DNA from: Lachnospiraceae bacterium
Lineage (GTDB): Bacteria; Bacillota; Clostridia; Lachnospirales; Lachnospiraceae
Direction of reading: 5' to 3'
Assembly: GCA_009787745.1 (NCBI GenBank)
Contig: WQST01000038.1
Span: 1 to 14,892 of the forward strand
Length of the DNA stretch: 14,892 nucleotides
Both the position numbers and the translations under genes were made by a program. The notes beneath the pieces were generated by a model, which was not told the DNA's origin, made no database searches, and saw only the letters and a list, made by a program, of their open reading frames with translations. Positions 1 to 7,328 of this stretch are shown here, one piece after another (within the stretch, counting starts at the first letter, position 1; each line of letters starts with the position of its first letter).

Positions 1-772
1 ATTCCGCCGCCGCCGAAGGGGTCGGCGCCCGTAAATCCGCCACGAAATCGATTATCGTCGTATCCGTCTCATGCCCAACCGCCGATATCACAGGGATATC
101 GCAATTAAAAACTGCCCGGGCTAATTTTTCCTCATTAAAAGCCCATAAATCTTCGTATGAACCGCCGCCTCGGCCAACGATGATAACATCAACATTTTCC
201 TTCGCTAAGGTTTCTATTCCTCTAATAATACTGTCACACGCCGCTTCACCCTGTACGGCCGCCGAATAAATCAGCACCCTGACATAGGGATTTCTTCTTT
301 TCGTGATATTGATAATATCACGGACAGCGGCGCCTGTGGATGAAGTCACGACCCCCAAAGTATTTATATAACGCGGAATCGGTTTTTTATAGTCGGCGGC
401 AAACATCCCCATCTCTTCTAATTTATTTTTGAGAAGGATAAATTGCTCATATAATTGACCTTGTCCCGAAATTGTGATTTTCTTCGCATATAATTGGTAT
501 TTTCCGTCACGTTCATAAATATCAACCGCGCCTGAAACGACGACTTGATTGCCGTCAGATAAACGAAAGCTAAGGCCCGGGCGGTTTCCCGCGAACATAA
601 CACATGTTATCGAACCTTTGACATCTTTAAGAGTAAAATAAATATGCCCCGAAGCATGATATTTACAGTTACTTACTTCTCCCTTTACCGAAACCGAGCC
701 GAGCAAATAATCCTGCGTAAACATATTCTTGATATAGGAGTTAACTTGTGATACTGTATAAACGCTGATCAT
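1..772 (-). CDS. xseA: Exodeoxyribonuclease VII large subunit, partial (3' end beyond window)
   Basis: Large, catalytic subunit of exonuclease VII, which degrades single-stranded DNA to oligonucleotides together with the small subunit XseB in the cytoplasm. I read 257 codons from an ATG at 772, preceded by an AAGGAG ribosome binding site at about 777-783. The N-terminus MISVYTVSQVNSYIKNMF and the following stretch fit the OB-fold nucleic-acid-binding domain (about residues 1-100). The catalytic domain follows, with GRGGGSYEDLWAFNEEKLAR, then AVGHETDT and DFVADLRAPTPSAAAE (about residues 242-257), all signatures of XseA. The gene runs off the left edge, so the C-terminal coiled-coil part is missing here and nothing suggests that it is broken. 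It lies 72 bases downstream of nusB, the usual order in Clostridia, where xseB normally follows. Confidence 0.97.
   Translation of the reverse strand, partial: MISVYTVSQVNSYIKNMFTQDYLLGSVSVKGEVSNCKYHASGHIYFTLKDVKGSITCVMFAGNRPGLSFRLSDGNQVVVSGAVDIYERDGKYQLYAKKITISGQGQLYEQFILLKNKLEEMGMFAADYKKPIPRYINTLGVVTSSTGAAVRDIINITKRRNPYVRVLIYSAAVQGEAACDSIIRGIETLAKENVDVIIVGRGGGSYEDLWAFNEEKLARAVFNCDIPVISAVGHETDTTIIDFVADLRAPTPSAAAE
597..610. repeat. Palindrome ATAACANNTGTTAT, copy 1 (inside xseA)
   Basis: The sequence ATAACACATGTTAT has 6-base inverted arms around CA. The same 14 bases occur at 7944-7957, with two further copies of the same arms at 7535 and 9681. This copy lies in coding sequence (minus-strand codons ATA ACA TGT GTT AT). 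Function is unknown. Confidence 0.6.
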
Positions 773-844
773 TATGCTCCTTAATTATATGGACGCCGTC
801 ATTTAGAGCGGGCAAAGCGCCTCGGCATTAGATAATGGCATTCT

Positions 845-1255
845 CTATAAAAGTTTGGCCGTAAATTTCGACAACACACCATTAACAAAAGCCTTTGAAT
901 TATCCTGGCCGAATTTTTTCGCCAATTCAACGGCTTCATTAATTGCTACTCCTTCTGGAATATCAACATCGTGTATTATTTCATAAACAGCCAAACGCAG
1001 AATCGTCAAATCTACTTTTCCCATGCGGTCAATGTCCCAGCCTTTTACTTTCTCACAAAGCATCTGATCGATTGCGGGTAATTGCTCCAAAACCTTGAAA
1101 AGTTTTATTTTAATATAATCAGCGTCTAAAAGAGCATCTTGGTTATCGTCGGTGTCAAAATATAACGCCGTTTGCTCATCCATCTCTTCCCGCTCATTAA
1201 ACTCAGCACGAAAAAGGAGCTTGAATATCTGTTCACGTATTTCTCTTCTGTTCAT
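845..1255 (-). CDS. nusB: Transcription antitermination factor NusB
   Basis: NusB binds boxA RNA together with NusE (ribosomal protein S10) and supports antitermination of rRNA transcription and ribosome assembly. The protein is 136 residues, the usual size for this all-helical family. It starts with the typical MNRREIREQIFKLLF, has DQMLCEKVKGWDIDRMGKVDLTILRLAVYE in mid-protein, and ends with INEAVELAKKFG and AFVNGVLSK, the best conserved C-terminal block. The insertion around residues 23-45 is acidic and variable, as in other clostridial NusB proteins. The ATG at 1255 has only a weak ribosome binding site (AAGG about 9 bases upstream). The gene lies 39 bases after the Asp23-family gene and 72 bases before xseA, so these three are probably co-transcribed. 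Confidence 0.96.
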   Translation of the reverse strand: MNRREIREQIFKLLFRAEFNEREEMDEQTALYFDTDDNQDALLDADYIKIKLFKVLEQLPAIDQMLCEKVKGWDIDRMGKVDLTILRLAVYEIIHDVDIPEGVAINEAVELAKKFGQDNSKAFVNGVLSKFTAKLL

Positions 1256-1294
1256 TCTTTTGCGCCTTAGATTCTAAATAGTGTACGAAAACTA

Positions 1295-1675
1295 TTATAA
1301 TATATTATTCACACCCGAAATCCGCAGGTTTACATCGGTAACATTGAGCCCTGTCATATTTTCGATGGCGGATTTTACTTTCTGCTGTACCTTCTGACTA
1401 ATCGCGGGAATATTGAAGCCGTAGTCAACAATCACCGCCATTTCGATTGAAACCCGCTTGCCGAGAATCTCTACTTTAACGCCTTTTCCGATGTTTTTCA
1501 CCCCGACTTTATTCATCAGTTCATTGGAGATATTTCCTGCCATCGCTGAGACGCCGTCAATTTCTAATGCGGCTAATCCTGCGATCATTGCGACGACATC
1601 ATCCGCTATCTTCACACTGCCGATCGCGATATCTTCTTTAACAGTATATGATTTTTCTGAATATGATTTCTCCAC
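1295..1675 (-). CDS. Asp23/Gls24 family envelope stress response protein (YqhY-like)
   Basis: Small cytoplasmic or membrane-associated protein of the Asp23/Gls24 (DUF322) family. Members at this locus (YqhY in Bacillus subtilis) are linked to envelope homeostasis and lipid metabolism, but the biochemical role is not settled. The protein has 126 residues. It shows GSVKIADDVVAMIAGLAALEIDGV near the N-terminus, VEILGKRVSIEMAVIVDYG in the middle and VQQKVKSAIENMTGLNVTDVNLRISGV at the C-terminus, the standard family pattern. The start is GTG at 1675 (minus-strand GTG GAG AAA), with GGAG four bases upstream and no better ATG nearby. The order asp23-nusB-xseA downstream of the spoIIIA region is conserved in Bacillota. 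Here it has its own promoter candidate at 1726-1754. Confidence 0.93.
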   Translation of the reverse strand: MEKSYSEKSYTVKEDIAIGSVKIADDVVAMIAGLAALEIDGVSAMAGNISNELMNKVGVKNIGKGVKVEILGKRVSIEMAVIVDYGFNIPAISQKVQQKVKSAIENMTGLNVTDVNLRISGVNNIL

Positions 1676-1688
1676 CTTACTCCATTCT

Positions 1689-1702
1689 GTCTGCTTACAG
1701 AC
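1689..1702 (-). other. Short hairpin in the asp23 leader
   Basis: GTCTG and CAGAC form a perfect 5-base inverted repeat around a 4-base loop, just upstream of the asp23 ribosome binding site. No T-run follows on the minus strand, so it is not a terminator. A leader structure is possible, but it could be chance. Confidence 0.3.
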
Positions 1703-1725
1703 TCCCGATTCTCTAAGTTCTTCTT

Positions 1726-1754
1726 ATTTTACCAAAAAGTTCCGGTTTTGACCA
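1726..1754 (-). promoter_or_regulatory. Candidate sigma-A promoter for the asp23-nusB-xseA genes
   Basis: On the minus strand TGGTCA (1754-1749; 4 of 6 to TTGACA) is followed after 17 bases by TAAAAT (1731-1726; 5 of 6 to TATAAT). It lies in the 113-base gap after the lipoprotein gene, about 50 bases before the asp23 GTG. Spacing is optimal. No strong terminator separates it from the upstream genes, so read-through is also possible. Confidence 0.5.
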
Positions 1755-1769
1755 GCATTAAATTATTTC

Positions 1770-1794
1770 AAAATTTACAATGAAAAATTTACAA
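1770..1794. repeat. 11-base direct repeat AAAATTTACAA x2
   Basis: AAAATTTACAA occurs at 1770-1780 and 1784-1794, separated by TGA. The right copy overlaps the stop codon of the lipoprotein gene. It may reflect a small tandem duplication; no function is evident. Confidence 0.5.
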
Positions 1795-3108
1795 CCAAAA
1801 ACTAATACTTAATTGATTTTCCATATCCGCATATCTTATCACACCATCATTATCATTCAAGTAATTAAAGATATTTTGCTGTTCAATCAGAAAATCCATC
1901 ATTTCTTTATAAACCTGAATATTCGCGCATTTAATCGTTACATACATACTGCCGCGTTCGTATTCCCGATTAAATAACGCCCGTAATTTATCCTCGTCAA
2001 CCGTTGTAAAAAACAGGCCTTCGCGCACGAAATAATTGTTCCTCGTTGCTTTACATTCTACCAAGGTAACGATCGGCTCGATCATATGTGTCTTGCCGAT
2101 CTGCTCAGTCGTTACGCAGAAATAATCATAATTGATTGGCCAGATATTATTACTCCATGAATTGGCTGTGGCATCATTACTCCCCTCAATTTGATAGGAC
2201 GCATCGCCAAAAGTCGTATCGATATGATAATAATCACCATCAATGAGACTTATATTCCAGGCATGGCCTTCACCGCCGATTACTTTACCCATAATAATAG
2301 TCGTCGGTATTCCCAGTGCATTAAGAAGGTATTGCGTCGCTTTCGCATACCCCTGACAAACACTGCGGCCGCGTAAAAAAACCGAGCATATATTTTGGTT
2401 ATCGGGGGCCATTGCATCATAATCGGTATTGTGAATCAGGTATTCATATACATACTTTACTTTCGTATACTCATCCGCCCCTTGCGGAACCCCCGCAAGG
2501 CACTTGTCAACATAGGCGTCAATCTTCTGCTGACGGTTGTTTTTTTCGATTGTGCCAATGCTGTAAGTGGCAGTAAAAGTAATTTTCTTCGTCACATCTT
2601 CCAGGGAAAATTTGTTATAGCGGTATCCGACCACATAAAAGATACCGGGGTGGTCATTAAGGACACATTGGAATACTTTCTCGATACTTTCGGGACTTAA
2701 ACTTGAAATCACGATATCTGACCCGTACTCTTCCATAATTACCAATAGTTCGACATATAATTTTTGTTCGTCACTATTCAGGCGGTCGAAATGATATCGG
2801 CCTGTTTGGTTCTTCTTAAGCCCGTCAATCAAATCCTCGGTTAGACCGAGCCGCTCACGCGCCTTTATTTCCTCATCCGTTAAATCGACACGAGTATACT
2901 CCGTAATAACACTTTCTTCGATTTCGAAGTCAAATAGTGTCGCATGTTCTACGATTTCAATTTCATCCTCGATAATGGGCGGGATTTCTACCGCAGGAAT
3001 CTCCATTTCCGTTTGTTCTTTTGTCTCTTCAACAGGCGGTACCGAAAAATAATTCAGGCAACCTGACAGAAGCGGTATAAAAAGCAGCCATAACATTTTT
3101 CTTTTCAT
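1789..3108 (-). CDS. Transglutaminase-like cysteine peptidase-fold lipoprotein
   Basis: A 439-residue protein with a lipoprotein signal peptide: positive MKRK start, hydrophobic LWLLFIPLL and lipobox L14-S15-G16-C17, so it should be anchored on the outer face of the membrane. An acidic, proline-containing linker (about residues 24-60) follows. The transglutaminase-like core spans about residues 190-310, with the triad visible as Cys251 in GRSVCQGYA, His282 in GEGHAWN and Asp297 in YYHIDTTFGD. All three are intact, so an active enzyme (transamidase or protease-like, on cell-wall or secreted proteins) is plausible, but the substrate is unknown. The C-terminal ~100 residues show nothing I recognise. 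The ATG at 3108 has a weak G-rich ribosome binding site. The gene starts 21 bases after prfC, so it is probably in the deoB-prfC transcript. A lipoprotein of this kind is not part of the usual neighbourhood. Confidence 0.88.
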   Translation of the reverse strand: MKRKMLWLLFIPLLSGCLNYFSVPPVEETKEQTEMEIPAVEIPPIIEDEIEIVEHATLFDFEIEESVITEYTRVDLTDEEIKARERLGLTEDLIDGLKKNQTGRYHFDRLNSDEQKLYVELLVIMEEYGSDIVISSLSPESIEKVFQCVLNDHPGIFYVVGYRYNKFSLEDVTKKITFTATYSIGTIEKNNRQQKIDAYVDKCLAGVPQGADEYTKVKYVYEYLIHNTDYDAMAPDNQNICSVFLRGRSVCQGYAKATQYLLNALGIPTTIIMGKVIGGEGHAWNISLIDGDYYHIDTTFGDASYQIEGSNDATANSWSNNIWPINYDYFCVTTEQIGKTHMIEPIVTLVECKATRNNYFVREGLFFTTVDEDKLRALFNREYERGSMYVTIKCANIQVYKEMMDFLIEQQNIFNYLNDNDGVIRYADMENQLSISFWL

Positions 3109-3129
3109 CGCACAACCCCGCTATCTTCT

Positions 3130-4728
3130 TCACGTTCCGAACTCTGATAGTTCCAAACCCTCATTCCGTTCAAGGGTCATCCTAATACTCCAGGCATTAA
3201 TAAATAATAATAACAGGTTTCCTTTAAGGTCAACCACCTTTTTCATATCCGAGGTTCCTGTTAAGCGGTCAGCCGCCGTTTCAGATTTGACGACCCAGCG
3301 AATATGCTCATACGGTAAGTTTTCCAGTTTAATCTCAACGTTATATTCTTTTTCCAAACGATGCTTCAAGACATCGAATTGCAAAATGCCGACGACCCCA
3401 ACGATAATCTCCTCCATCCCGCCTGACGGTTCCTGAAAAATCTGGATAGAGCCTTCCTGGGCGATTTGGCTGATACCTTTAACGAATTGCTTACGCTTCA
3501 TCGTATCAATCTGCCGGACACGCGCGAAATGCTCGGGGGCAAATGTCGGAATCCCTTCATACCGAAGTTCTTTATCAGGGACGCTCAAAGTATCGCCGAT
3601 CGCAAAAATTCCCGGGTCAAACACCCCAATTATATCACCGGCATAACACTGCGTCAAAGTTTTTCGCTCACTTGCCATCATTTGCTGCGGCTGCATCAGA
3701 CGAATATTCCGTCCGCCCTGAATATGGCGGACTTCCATCCCCGCTTCATATTTTCCTGAACAAATCCGCATGAAAGCGATTCTATCGCGATGGGCTTTAT
3801 TCATATTCGCCTGAATCTTAAAGACAAAAGCGGAAAAATCAGCTTGTTCGGGATTAATCAAACCGCAATCAGCCTGTCTGGGTAACGGTGTTGTGGACAT
3901 CTCAAGGAAATACTTAAGAAATTCCCCGATTCCGAAATTCTGTAACGCCGAACCGAAAAATACAGGGCTTAATATACCTGCTTTTACATCTTCAAGATCA
4001 AAATCAACCCCCGCGCCGTCCAATAATTCAATTTCATTTAATAGATTTTCGTAAATATCACGTGCTATTTTATCTGTCAGCTTGTCCTTTTCGGAAAGTG
4101 GGATAATTTCTGTTTTGGCTTCTTTCGTGCCTTTCATCGTCTCGGAATAAGTGATGACTTCATTTCTTTTACGGTCAAAAATACCTTTAAAATTCTTACC
4201 CGACCCCAGCGGCCAGTTAATCGGACAAGTGGCAATCCCCAATTCCTTTTCGATATCGTCAAGCAAGGTAAATGTATCAAGGGCATCACGGTCTAACTTG
4301 TTGATAAAGGTAAAAATTGGAATCCGTCGCATTACACAAACCTTAAATAACTTACGGGTCTGGGCTTCCACCCCTTTCGACGCGTCTATTACCATAACCG
4401 CCGAGTCAGCCGCCATCAGGGTTCGGTAAGTATCCTCGGAAAAGTCCTGATGCCCGGGGGTATCTAAAATATTAATGCAAAATCCCCGGTAGTTAAATTG
4501 CAATACCGAAGATGTTACGGAAATGCCTCTTTCTTTCTCGATTTCCATCCAATCAGAGACCGCGTGTTTAGATGTTGCTTTTCCTTTGACACTGCCGGCC
4601 TGATTAATTACCCCGCCGTAAAGTAAGAATTTCTCGGTTAAAGTCGTCTTTCCCGCATCAGGATGTGAGATAATCGCAAAAGTGCGGCGGCGGTTTATTT
4701 CATGTATTTCTTCATTCGTCATTTCCAT
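3130..4728 (-). CDS. prfC: Peptide chain release factor 3 (GTPase)
   Basis: RF3 is a translational GTPase that removes RF1/RF2 from the ribosome after termination and takes part in post-peptidyl-transfer quality control. The G domain is clear: G1 SHPDAGKTT (about residues 21-29), the ATSKHAVSDWMEIEKERGISVTSS switch region, G3 DTPGHQDFSEDTYR and G4 FINKLD. Then come the beta-barrel domain with ICSGKYEAGMEVRH and the RF3-type C-terminal domain with VGVVGILQFDVLKHRLEKEY. The HPDAGKTT and DTPGHQDFSED spellings separate it from EF-G and TetM-like proteins. The frame is open from an ATG at 4737, but GGAGG ends only one base before that codon. It is 10 bases before the in-frame ATG at 4728, so I chose 4728 (532 residues). 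The gene follows deoB by about 32 bases and precedes the transglutaminase lipoprotein by 21, so it lies inside an apparent operon. Confidence 0.96.
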   Translation of the reverse strand: MEMTNEEIHEINRRRTFAIISHPDAGKTTLTEKFLLYGGVINQAGSVKGKATSKHAVSDWMEIEKERGISVTSSVLQFNYRGFCINILDTPGHQDFSEDTYRTLMAADSAVMVIDASKGVEAQTRKLFKVCVMRRIPIFTFINKLDRDALDTFTLLDDIEKELGIATCPINWPLGSGKNFKGIFDRKRNEVITYSETMKGTKEAKTEIIPLSEKDKLTDKIARDIYENLLNEIELLDGAGVDFDLEDVKAGILSPVFFGSALQNFGIGEFLKYFLEMSTTPLPRQADCGLINPEQADFSAFVFKIQANMNKAHRDRIAFMRICSGKYEAGMEVRHIQGGRNIRLMQPQQMMASERKTLTQCYAGDIIGVFDPGIFAIGDTLSVPDKELRYEGIPTFAPEHFARVRQIDTMKRKQFVKGISQIAQEGSIQIFQEPSGGMEEIIVGVVGILQFDVLKHRLEKEYNVEIKLENLPYEHIRWVVKSETAADRLTGTSDMKKVVDLKGNLLLLFINAWSIRMTLERNEGLELSEFGT

Positions 4729-4760
4729 GACAGTCATTCCTCCAAAGTGTAAATATTATA

Positions 4761-5939
4761 TTAATTGAGATTCTTCGCCTTCGGCTCAAAATGACAAGGC
4801 TTCCCCGCAATAGAGCCGGTAAGATTAAAATAAGCAAGAATCGTTGCGGCAATATCGGCAAATGTCTCGCGTGTTCCTAAGTTCTCTGGTAAAACCTTCT
4901 TTCCGTAGATAATAAGCGGCGTATATTCACGTGAATGATCTGTCGATTCCAGGTAACCCGGATCACAGCCGTGGTCGGCAGTAATCATTAATAAATCATC
5001 CTCACGCAACTCACTTAGTAATTCCGGAAGTTTCTCATCGAAGTAACTAAGTGCCTTCGCATAACCACAGGCATCATTGCGATGCCCGTAAAGCATATCA
5101 AAATCAACCAGATTAGTAAAACATAAACCGCGGAAATCTTTTCTGAGATAATCTAAAGTCTTATCTATACCCTCGGCATTATCCTTTGTGTAAGTATACT
5201 CGGAAATTCCGCGTCCCGCAAATATGTCCTTAATTTTACCCACCCCGATAACCGAAAGACCCGCTTCTTTCATGATATCAAGCATCGTCTCCCCCTGCGG
5301 CGGCAAGGAATAATCATGGCGCCCCGACGTCCGTTTAAAATTTCCCGCTGTACCGCTAAATGGTCTGGCAATAACCCGTCCGACGCCATGTTCACCGCTT
5401 AGGATGGCTCTGGCAATCTCACAATAACGGTATAATTCTTCTAACGGGACGATGTCTTCATGAGCCGCTATCTGGAAAACACTGTCGGCAGAAGTATAAA
5501 CAATCAGTTTTCCGCTGTTAAGATGCTCATCACCGTAATCCCTGATGACATCAGTACCCGAATAGGGCATGTTACATAAATAACCGCGTCCTGTCCGCCC
5601 GCAAAAAGCCGATAAAATATCGTCAGGGAATCCGAACGGATACGTCGGAAGCGGTTTTTCGGAGATAAGTCCCGCTATTTCCCAATGCCCGACGGTAGTA
5701 TCTTTACCTTTGGATGCTTCTTTCATCCGGGCAAAGAGGGCTTGCGGTGAATCTGTTCCCGCTAAGAAATCAATCCCATCGATATTAAAAAAGCCCAGTT
5801 CCCGCATATTCGGCATACGAAAATAAGGGCTTAGGGACACGGACTTTAGGGTATTCGTTCCCGAATCCCCATAAGCCGCCGCGTCGTCCATAGCCCCAAT
5901 TCCCAAACTGTCAAGTACGATTAAGAATATTCTACTCAT
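4761..5939 (-). CDS. deoB: Phosphopentomutase
   Basis: Cytoplasmic metalloenzyme of the alkaline phosphatase superfamily. It interconverts (deoxy)ribose 1-phosphate and 5-phosphate and connects nucleoside salvage to the pentose phosphate pathway. Visible signatures: N-terminal metal site IFLIVLDSLGIGAMDDA, the phosphorylated-threonine loop KDTTVGHWEIAG (about residues 79-90), the cap domain in mid-protein, and C-terminal metal ligands TADHGCDPGY and STDHSREYTPLIIYG. The length of 392 residues is normal. The frame is open back to a GTG at 5951, but the ribosome binding site GTGAGG lies 6 bases before the ATG at 5939, and MSRIFLIVLDS is the usual family start. There are no nucleoside phosphorylase or deoxyribose-phosphate aldolase genes next to it. 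Instead it heads an apparent deoB-prfC-lipoprotein operon with its own sigma-A promoter at 5994-6022. Confidence 0.97.
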   Translation of the reverse strand: MSRIFLIVLDSLGIGAMDDAAAYGDSGTNTLKSVSLSPYFRMPNMRELGFFNIDGIDFLAGTDSPQALFARMKEASKGKDTTVGHWEIAGLISEKPLPTYPFGFPDDILSAFCGRTGRGYLCNMPYSGTDVIRDYGDEHLNSGKLIVYTSADSVFQIAAHEDIVPLEELYRYCEIARAILSGEHGVGRVIARPFSGTAGNFKRTSGRHDYSLPPQGETMLDIMKEAGLSVIGVGKIKDIFAGRGISEYTYTKDNAEGIDKTLDYLRKDFRGLCFTNLVDFDMLYGHRNDACGYAKALSYFDEKLPELLSELREDDLLMITADHGCDPGYLESTDHSREYTPLIIYGKKVLPENLGTRETFADIAATILAYFNLTGSIAGKPCHFEPKAKNLN

Positions 5940-5993
5940 TAGCATCCTCACTGTTTTTCTAATCGTATCGCAAAAACGTTATTACATTACGTC

Positions 5994-6022
5994 ATTATAC
6001 CTAATCTTTTATTAATTTTCAA
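5994..6022 (-). promoter_or_regulatory. Sigma-A promoter for deoB, overlapping the end of spoIIIAH
   Basis: On the minus strand TTGAAA (6022-6017; 5 of 6) is followed by exactly 17 bases and TATAAT (5999-5994; 6 of 6). The -35 box is made of the last sense codons of spoIIIAH (GTT GAA AAT TAA). Transcription would start near 5987, about 48 bases before the deoB ATG at 5939. No terminator-like hairpin is visible between spoIIIAH and deoB. This is the best sigma-A promoter match in the window. Confidence 0.78.
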
Positions 6023-6671
6023 CTGCGCTGATAATAATCGTGTCGGGTGATACGCCCGTCTTCCTGATAATGATATCTTCAATCTGCGCGCGCTTGGCTT
6101 CCGTCAGTTCGCTGTCATTAACCACAACATCAACGGTCGTATCGGTAATGCTGACGATAACATCACGGAACCCCTTAGCTTCCAATAAAATCTCGGCCGC
6201 TGTTTCTTTTTCGGCAACGTTCGTGATATTAATCATCCTGTCAACGGCATCTTGCTTTTGTTCTTCACTAATATTTACGTTATTAATGATTTCCATCAAG
6301 GTATCTTTATTCTTGGCACGGGTCTGCTCTTTCATCATCTTCGAACTTGACAGAACCCCCATATTCGGTGTTGTGATGTGACCGCTCAGATTCATGCTTT
6401 CCGCCATGCTCTCATCAAGGAAATCTTCGATGATCGTCACGTCTGAATCCATGCTTTCAATATCACCGTACAGATAACTGCTCATATCCTCATCGGTAAT
6501 CTCGAACATCGTCGCTACGTCAAACGATGAGGTCGTAACCGCATCGCTCGTTACCGACATAATGTCCTCTTCTGTAATTTTGTTGCCGGCGAAATTAAGA
6601 TATCCGGCGACCATAATCATTATTGCCAGTGCAGTAATCATAATTTGATTCTTTTTTACCATATTTTTCAA
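6012..6671 (-). CDS. spoIIIAH: Stage III sporulation protein AH
   Basis: Mother-cell membrane protein of the SpoIIIA channel. In Bacillus its extracellular YscJ/EscJ-like domain binds SpoIIQ from the forespore across the intermembrane space during engulfment. One N-terminal membrane segment (about residues 10-28, ITALAIMIMVAGYLNF) follows the positive MKNMVKKNQ. After an acidic linker, the C-terminal half (about residues 105-219) has the ring-forming domain pattern, with EQKQDAVDRMINITNVAEKE, AEILLEAKGFRDVIVSI and a final VSPDTIIISAVEN. The frame reaches a GTG at 6680, but the ribosome binding site AAAGGTGG overlaps that codon. The TTG at 6671, 5 bases after the site, gives the usual family N-terminus, so I chose TTG. 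The protein then has 219 residues, normal for the family. It is the last gene of spoIIIA. Confidence 0.95.
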   Translation of the reverse strand: MKNMVKKNQIMITALAIMIMVAGYLNFAGNKITEEDIMSVTSDAVTTSSFDVATMFEITDEDMSSYLYGDIESMDSDVTIIEDFLDESMAESMNLSGHITTPNMGVLSSSKMMKEQTRAKNKDTLMEIINNVNISEEQKQDAVDRMINITNVAEKETAAEILLEAKGFRDVIVSITDTTVDVVVNDSELTEAKRAQIEDIIIRKTGVSPDTIIISAVEN

Positions 6672-6689
6672 TTTTGCCACCTTTAACTT

Positions 6690-7328
6690 TCATGATATCA
6701 TTTTTACTATTTTAATCTTATGTTCGTCTACTCCAAATAATGCCTTAATTGCATCGGTAATATTGCGGATTATTTTTTCGTTTCCGCCGCCTTGTGTGAC
6801 GACCAACACCCCCTCAATCACAGGCCGGATAGTCTTCCTCGCAAATGGTACTTGTCGACCTGAAGCATTCGTATAAAATACCGTTTCCTGCCCCGTCTCA
6901 ATATCACTGGTATTCCGGCTGCCCCCTGCCGAATCAACTTCGGTGCTTCCCGCCCGCTTCATCGGAGCATCTTTCTCTACAATAGTCTCCGCCGAGCTTT
7001 TAAGTGTGATCATTACTTTCGTTTGCCCGGCGCCCTCCATTTCTTTAAGGGTTTCTTCCAGCTTCGCTTCCAAATACTCGGCGTAAGCATTAAGTTCATC
7101 AAATATCATCATTTCATCATCGGCGGCTTCATAAAAATCATCTTTTTCTGTTGCTTGATTCATTATACCTGAATAGCTGTCCCATAAAACGGACTCTCCT
7201 GAATCTTGCGGTTTTTTTTCGGTCGGCCACATAATTACCAAAAAAAGGATTCCCGATAAAATCATAATCAGAAAGTGATCTTTTTTTAGCTTCCCGACCG
7301 GCAGGATTTTTTTAATACTTTCATTCAA
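6690..7328 (-). CDS. spoIIIAG: Stage III sporulation protein AG
   Basis: Component of the SpoIIIA channel; in Bacillus SpoIIIAG forms a large ring with a YscJ-like fold in the mother-cell membrane facing the forespore. The protein has 212 residues, with a positive N-terminus, one membrane segment (about residues 20-36, LIMILSGILFLVIMWP) and an extracytoplasmic remainder. In the latter, YAEYLEAKLEETLKEMEGAG, VMITLKSSAETIVEKD, RQVPFARKTIRPVIEGVLVV and the ending ITDAIKALFGVDEHKIKIVKM match the family. The start codon is TTG at 7328 (minus-strand TTG AAT GAA), with a strong GGAGGTGAT 5 to 8 bases upstream that lies inside the end of spoIIIAF. The two genes overlap by 8 bases, so translational coupling is likely. 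Confidence 0.95.
   Translation of the reverse strand: MNESIKKILPVGKLKKDHFLIMILSGILFLVIMWPTEKKPQDSGESVLWDSYSGIMNQATEKDDFYEAADDEMMIFDELNAYAEYLEAKLEETLKEMEGAGQTKVMITLKSSAETIVEKDAPMKRAGSTEVDSAGGSRNTSDIETGQETVFYTNASGRQVPFARKTIRPVIEGVLVVTQGGGNEKIIRNITDAIKALFGVDEHKIKIVKMIS

Noticed and set aside
597..610. ATAACANNTGTTAT as a known operator (LexA/SOS box, parS or Noc site).
   Set aside because: The sequence does not match the Bacillota forms of these sites as I know them, so I left the function open.
1689..1702. Hairpin before asp23 as a terminator of the deoB-prfC operon.
   Set aside because: The stem is only 5 bases and no T-run follows on the minus strand; it also lies downstream of the asp23 promoter candidate.
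5940..5951. GTG at 5951 as the deoB start.
   Set aside because: The GAGG ribosome binding site lies within that extension and is correctly spaced for the ATG at 5939.
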